64,000 nt of DNA from NCBI RefSeq assembly GCF_017487405.1, contig NZ_CP062222.1:434001-498000 (forward strand), in the 5' to 3' direction. The number at the start of each line of letters is the position of its first letter. Positions within the stretch are counted from its first letter, which is position 1. Under the pieces are notes generated by a model. The model made no database searches, was not told where the DNA came from, and saw nothing but the letters and a program-made list of their open reading frames with translations. Below are positions 62,307 to 64,000 of the stretch, one piece after another. The translations under genes were made by a program, and so were the position numbers. The stretch is from Brevundimonas goettingensis. Its GTDB lineage: Bacteria > Pseudomonadota > Alphaproteobacteria > Caulobacterales > Caulobacteraceae.

Positions 62307-63137
62307 ATGTACCGCAAGGCCGTCAGGACAGCGCAGAACTGGTTTCCGGGACTGAGGGAAGCCAAGAACCGATTCTACCATTGGTCGCGTTCGACCTTCG
62401 GGCTGCTGCATGATCGGGACTTCGCCCTGGTGGGGCGGTTGCCGGTGCGGGCGGACGACCTGTTTCTCGACATCGGAGCCAACCGGGGCCAGAGCATCCT
62501 GTCGCTGAAGCGGGTGCGGCCCGAGGCGGCCGTCGTGTCGTTCGAGCCCAATCCGGCCATGTTCCGCTGGCTGGTGGCCCGGTTCGGCGGGCGGGCGGGA
62601 GTGCGGCTGGTCAATGTCGGCCTCGGGCGGCGGGCGGAGCGGCGCACCCTCTATACGCCGCGCTACGGCGGCTTCGCCTATGACGGGCTGGCGACGTTTT
62701 CGGCGGCGGCGGCGCGGGCCTATCTGTCGCCGGAGACCCTCTATGGCTTCGATCCGGCCAAACTGACCGTCGACGAGGCCGAGTGCGAGACCCGCACCCT
62801 CGATTCCTTCGACCTGAAGCCGACCTTCATCAAGATCGACGTCGAGGGGCTGGAGCACGAGGTTCTGGCCGGCGCCGCCTTCACCCTGATCGCCCATGAG
62901 CCGGTGCTGATGGTCGAGCGGTTTCACGACAATCCGACGCTGGAGCCGATGCTGGCCTCGCTCGGCTATGTCGAGGTGCGGCCGGACGCGAAGGGCTTCG
63001 CGCGCGGCCATACCGACAGCGAGAACATGATCTGCATGACGCCCCGACGGCTGGCCGAGATCCAGGCCGCGCTCAGAGTTGCGGCTGAGGCAGGGCAAGG
63101 GCGGGCTGGCCCGTCCAGACTGGAGCTTGTTCGATGA
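62307..63137 (+). CDS. FkbM family methyltransferase
   Basis: A 276-residue SAM-dependent methyltransferase. The SAM loop is FLDIGANRGQSILSLKRV, then VVSFEPNPAMFRWLVARFG and LDSFDLKPTFIKIDVEGLEHEVLAGA, the FkbM fingerprint with its conserved IKIDVEG motif. Such enzymes methylate sugars or glycan/polyketide hydroxyls. GAGGGAGCGAG precedes the ATG. It overlaps the next gene by four bases (ATGA at 63134), so the two are coupled, and both follow lpxC where outer-membrane genes are expected. Confidence 0.88.
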   Translation: MYRKAVRTAQNWFPGLREAKNRFYHWSRSTFGLLHDRDFALVGRLPVRADDLFLDIGANRGQSILSLKRVRPEAAVVSFEPNPAMFRWLVARFGGRAGVRLVNVGLGRRAERRTLYTPRYGGFAYDGLATFSAAAARAYLSPETLYGFDPAKLTVDEAECETRTLDSFDLKPTFIKIDVEGLEHEVLAGAAFTLIAHEPVLMVERFHDNPTLEPMLASLGYVEVRPDAKGFARGHTDSENMICMTPRRLAEIQAALRVAAEAGQGRAGPSRLELVR

Positions 63138-64000
63138 GCCTGATGCGACGGGTGCGCAAACTGACCTCGCAACCGGCGTTCCGCGCGGAGCCTGCCCGGG
63201 TGCTGGCGCGGGCGGGGATGCTGGCCGCCTCGGTGGCCATGGGGCGGGGCGCCGCCTTCGACCTGACCCGCAAGGGCGGGGAGCGGATGCGCACCCCGGC
63301 GGACCTGAAATACACCTCCATCACCGCCTTCCTGCTGCGCGACTGGGTCGAACCCGAGTTGCGCGAGCTGGACCGGCTGCTGCGGCCCGGCGACGTCTTC
63401 ATCGATGTGGGCGCCAATATCGGCCTCTACGCCCTGAAGGCGGCGCGGCTCGTCGGGCCGACTGGGCGTGTGCTGGCGCTGGAGCCGGGCAAGGCGGCGT
63501 TCGGGCACCTGACCTCCAACCTCGCCATGAACGCCTATCCGTGGGCCAAGCCGCTCAAGCTGGCGGCCTCGGACCGGGACGGGGAGGCGGTCCTGCATCA
63601 CGTGCCGCTGGGCGACGACCCCCAGGCCTTCTCCCTGATCGCCAATGCGAAGACGAGCGACGGCGAGACGGTGCGGACCCTGACCCTGGACAGTCTGGTC
63701 GCGCTGGAGAACCTTTGGCGCATCGACCTGATCAAGATCGACGTCGAGGGCGCCGAGCCCATGGTCATCGCCGGCGCCACGCGGACCCTCGCCCGACTGC
63801 GGCCGGCGGTCATCTTCGAATGCAATGCCTGGATCAACGCCGGCGGGGCTTCGGGCGCGGCCGGCGAGACCTGGGACATGCTGGCGGAGGCGAACTACCG
63901 CTTCTTCCGCCTGAAGGACGGGCTGTTTCGCGAGATCGCGACGTCGCCCGCCGACTTCTGCAATGTGCTGGCCGTACACCGGGATGAACGGCCGCCGTTC
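63134..64000 (+). CDS. FkbM family methyltransferase (3' end cut by window)
   Basis: Two hundred and eighty-nine codons are visible with no stop. The methyltransferase core is PGDVFIDVGANIGLYALKAARLVGPTGRVLALEPGKAAFGHLTSNL and LDSLVALENLWRIDLIKIDVEGAEPMVIAGATRTLARLRPAVIFECNAW, the same fingerprint as the gene before, with LIKIDVEGAE. An extra N-terminal segment of about 90 residues (basic, Arg-rich) precedes it. It is translationally coupled to the first copy; the two differ in sequence, so they act on different substrates or positions. The substrate is unknown. Confidence 0.88.
   Translation, partial: MSLMRRVRKLTSQPAFRAEPARVLARAGMLAASVAMGRGAAFDLTRKGGERMRTPADLKYTSITAFLLRDWVEPELRELDRLLRPGDVFIDVGANIGLYALKAARLVGPTGRVLALEPGKAAFGHLTSNLAMNAYPWAKPLKLAASDRDGEAVLHHVPLGDDPQAFSLIANAKTSDGETVRTLTLDSLVALENLWRIDLIKIDVEGAEPMVIAGATRTLARLRPAVIFECNAWINAGGASGAAGETWDMLAEANYRFFRLKDGLFREIATSPADFCNVLAVHRDERPPF

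Overview
The window is a stretch of chromosome from an alphaproteobacterium of the Caulobacteraceae, most probably Brevundimonas or a close relative. The evidence is the high GC content with strong third-position G/C bias, RcdA (a CtrA-degradation adaptor), a TrcR/DUF1013 regulator, a petABC operon beside trmL, an FtsZ with a very long C-terminal linker, CtrA-like TTAA motifs and GANTC (CcrM) sites in front of ftsZ, and a large TonB-dependent receptor. No rRNA, CRISPR array, insertion sequence or phage gene was seen. One tRNA gene is present.

Layout. 0-5 kb: a TetR regulator divergent from a membrane protein/VOC/Nudix operon, then a LysR regulator divergent from an aldo-keto reductase/MFS exporter operon. 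5-10 kb: ubiX with two small partners, a second DUF465 gene, trcR, a secreted two-CVNH plus beta/gamma-crystallin protein, and a quinone oxidoreductase. 10-15.4 kb: DUF1192, rcdA, rnr, an FMN reductase and tgt, whose product lacks the usual zinc-binding cysteines. 15.4-22.2 kb: an osmoprotectant ABC operon with a permease-binding protein fusion, a cupin, a gamma carbonic anhydrase, a PhoH ATPase behind a structured leader with an intrinsic terminator, and a CPA2 antiporter. 22.5-34.4 kb: ppdK, a PanE-like reductase, an outer membrane barrel, a Ste24-type protease, a FabH-like synthase, a KpsC-like Kdo transferase, a citrate-lyase-like aldolase and a free methionine-R-sulfoxide reductase. 34.6-41.7 kb: a Sel1 lipoprotein, a beta-helix protein, an aminotransferase, a 45-residue membrane peptide, a CAT-anticodon tRNA, a SIMPL protein and an M19 dipeptidase.

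At 41.7-43.8 kb the base composition drops and the genes become accessory: a DUF4062 protein and a tail-anchored helical protein, preceded by a tandem pair of hairpins with compensatory base changes. This is the best candidate for an undescribed (possibly defence) module. From 43.8 kb come trmL and petABC, then the division and cell-wall cluster murC-(VOC)-murB-(two small secreted proteins)-ddl-ftsQ-ftsA-(TonB receptor)-ftsZ-lpxC. The cluster keeps the usual order but is interrupted three times, most strikingly by the 3.4 kb TonB-dependent receptor between ftsA and ftsZ. Two overlapping FkbM-type methyltransferase genes follow lpxC, the second cut by the window edge.

How the genes work together: murC, murB and ddl supply peptidoglycan precursor, ftsQ/A/Z build the divisome and lpxC commits to lipid A, so the right third is envelope growth and division. 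petABC is the respiratory bc1 complex. rcdA and trcR belong to cell-cycle control. Several regulator/target pairs are divergent with visible palindromes between them. All functions are read from sequence motifs; no searches were run.
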